A program made the translations under genes and the position numbers. Under the pieces are notes generated by a model. It was not told where the DNA came from. It did no database searches and saw only the letters and a list, made by a program, of their open reading frames with translations. A DNA stretch of 5,806 nt from Coriobacteriales bacterium (GTDB lineage Bacteria > Actinomycetota > Coriobacteriia > Coriobacteriales > UBA8131). Positions within the stretch are counted from its first letter, which is position 1; the number at the start of each line of letters is the position of its first letter. Shown here piece by piece: positions 5,709-5,806 of this stretch. The stretch covers positions 1 to 5,806 of the forward strand of contig JAIRZP010000181.1 of the NCBI GenBank assembly GCA_031267175.1, in the 5' to 3' direction.

Positions 5709-5806
5709 TCACCACAGCTTCCACGGCGCCTCCCCGCTCTCCCAGAGGGCCTCTAGGTGACTCCGGTCGCGCTGGGTGTCCATGCACTCCCAGAAGCCCG
5801 GATGGC
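5709..5806 (-). CDS. rfbF: Glucose-1-phosphate cytidylyltransferase, C-terminal end (5' part outside window)
   Basis: The minus frame from the window edge to TGA 5711-5709 encodes 31 residues: HPGFWECMDTQRD, then RSHLEALWESGEAPWKLW. The GFW.CMDT.RD block followed by L..LW..G.APWK.W is the characteristic C-terminus of RfbF/DdhA-type glucose-1-phosphate cytidylyltransferases, which make CDP-glucose from CTP and glucose-1-phosphate at the start of the CDP-3,6-dideoxyhexose pathway. The catalytic part lies beyond the window. In most clusters this gene is followed directly by CDP-glucose 4,6-dehydratase (rfbG); here no such gene follows. The identification rests on a short but distinctive motif. 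Confidence 0.85.
   Translation of the reverse strand, partial: HPGFWECMDTQRDRSHLEALWESGEAPWKLW

Overview
The window looks like a decayed, rearranged stretch of a bacterial surface-polysaccharide (O-antigen or capsule-type) gene cluster. Every sugar and polysaccharide gene lies on the minus strand. Mixed base composition (moderately GC-rich in the flippase and transposase, clearly more AT-rich in the epimerase at the left end), together with the style of the recombinases and the ISL3-type transposase, suggests an actinobacterial host, possibly Coriobacteriia. That assignment is an impression from protein style and was not tested.

Reading in the direction of the polysaccharide genes (right to left): 5709-5806 holds the last 31 codons of a glucose-1-phosphate cytidylyltransferase (RfbF type), the first step towards CDP-linked deoxysugars. 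The CDP-glucose 4,6-dehydratase that commonly follows is not there. Instead, about 400 bases (5312-5708) hold no intact gene, only a decayed open frame containing a short sequence related to one near 1250-1310. At 3872-5311 is an intact Wzx-type flippase, the best complete gene in the window. Behind it, 3622-3801 keeps a broken, unrecognised minus-strand reading frame.

The centre (about 1773-3600) is a mosaic of mobile-element debris. On the plus strand are two different ISL3-family transposase fragments, one nearly 840 bp (3' two-thirds) and one about 210 bp (near-C-terminal part). Between them, on the minus strand, are the C-terminal catalytic part of one tyrosine recombinase and the N-terminal part of a second, whose start overlaps the stop of the first by 11 bases, as in tandem recombinase elements. 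Each recombinase is cut exactly where a transposase fragment begins or ends, and the second also carries a frameshift at a run of six T.

To the left, 1138-1772 contains no intact gene; 1167-1478 is an open but startless minus-strand frame of unknown identity. At 796-1119 is a 107-residue gene of possibly chimeric origin, followed after one base by an NAD-dependent epimerase/dehydratase (1-794) that runs off the window edge.

Together the surviving genes fit nucleotide-sugar synthesis (cytidylyltransferase, epimerase) and export of the lipid-linked repeat unit (flippase). Insertion sequences and recombinase elements have apparently removed the genes once between them. No RNA gene, CRISPR array or new defence or regulatory system is supported.
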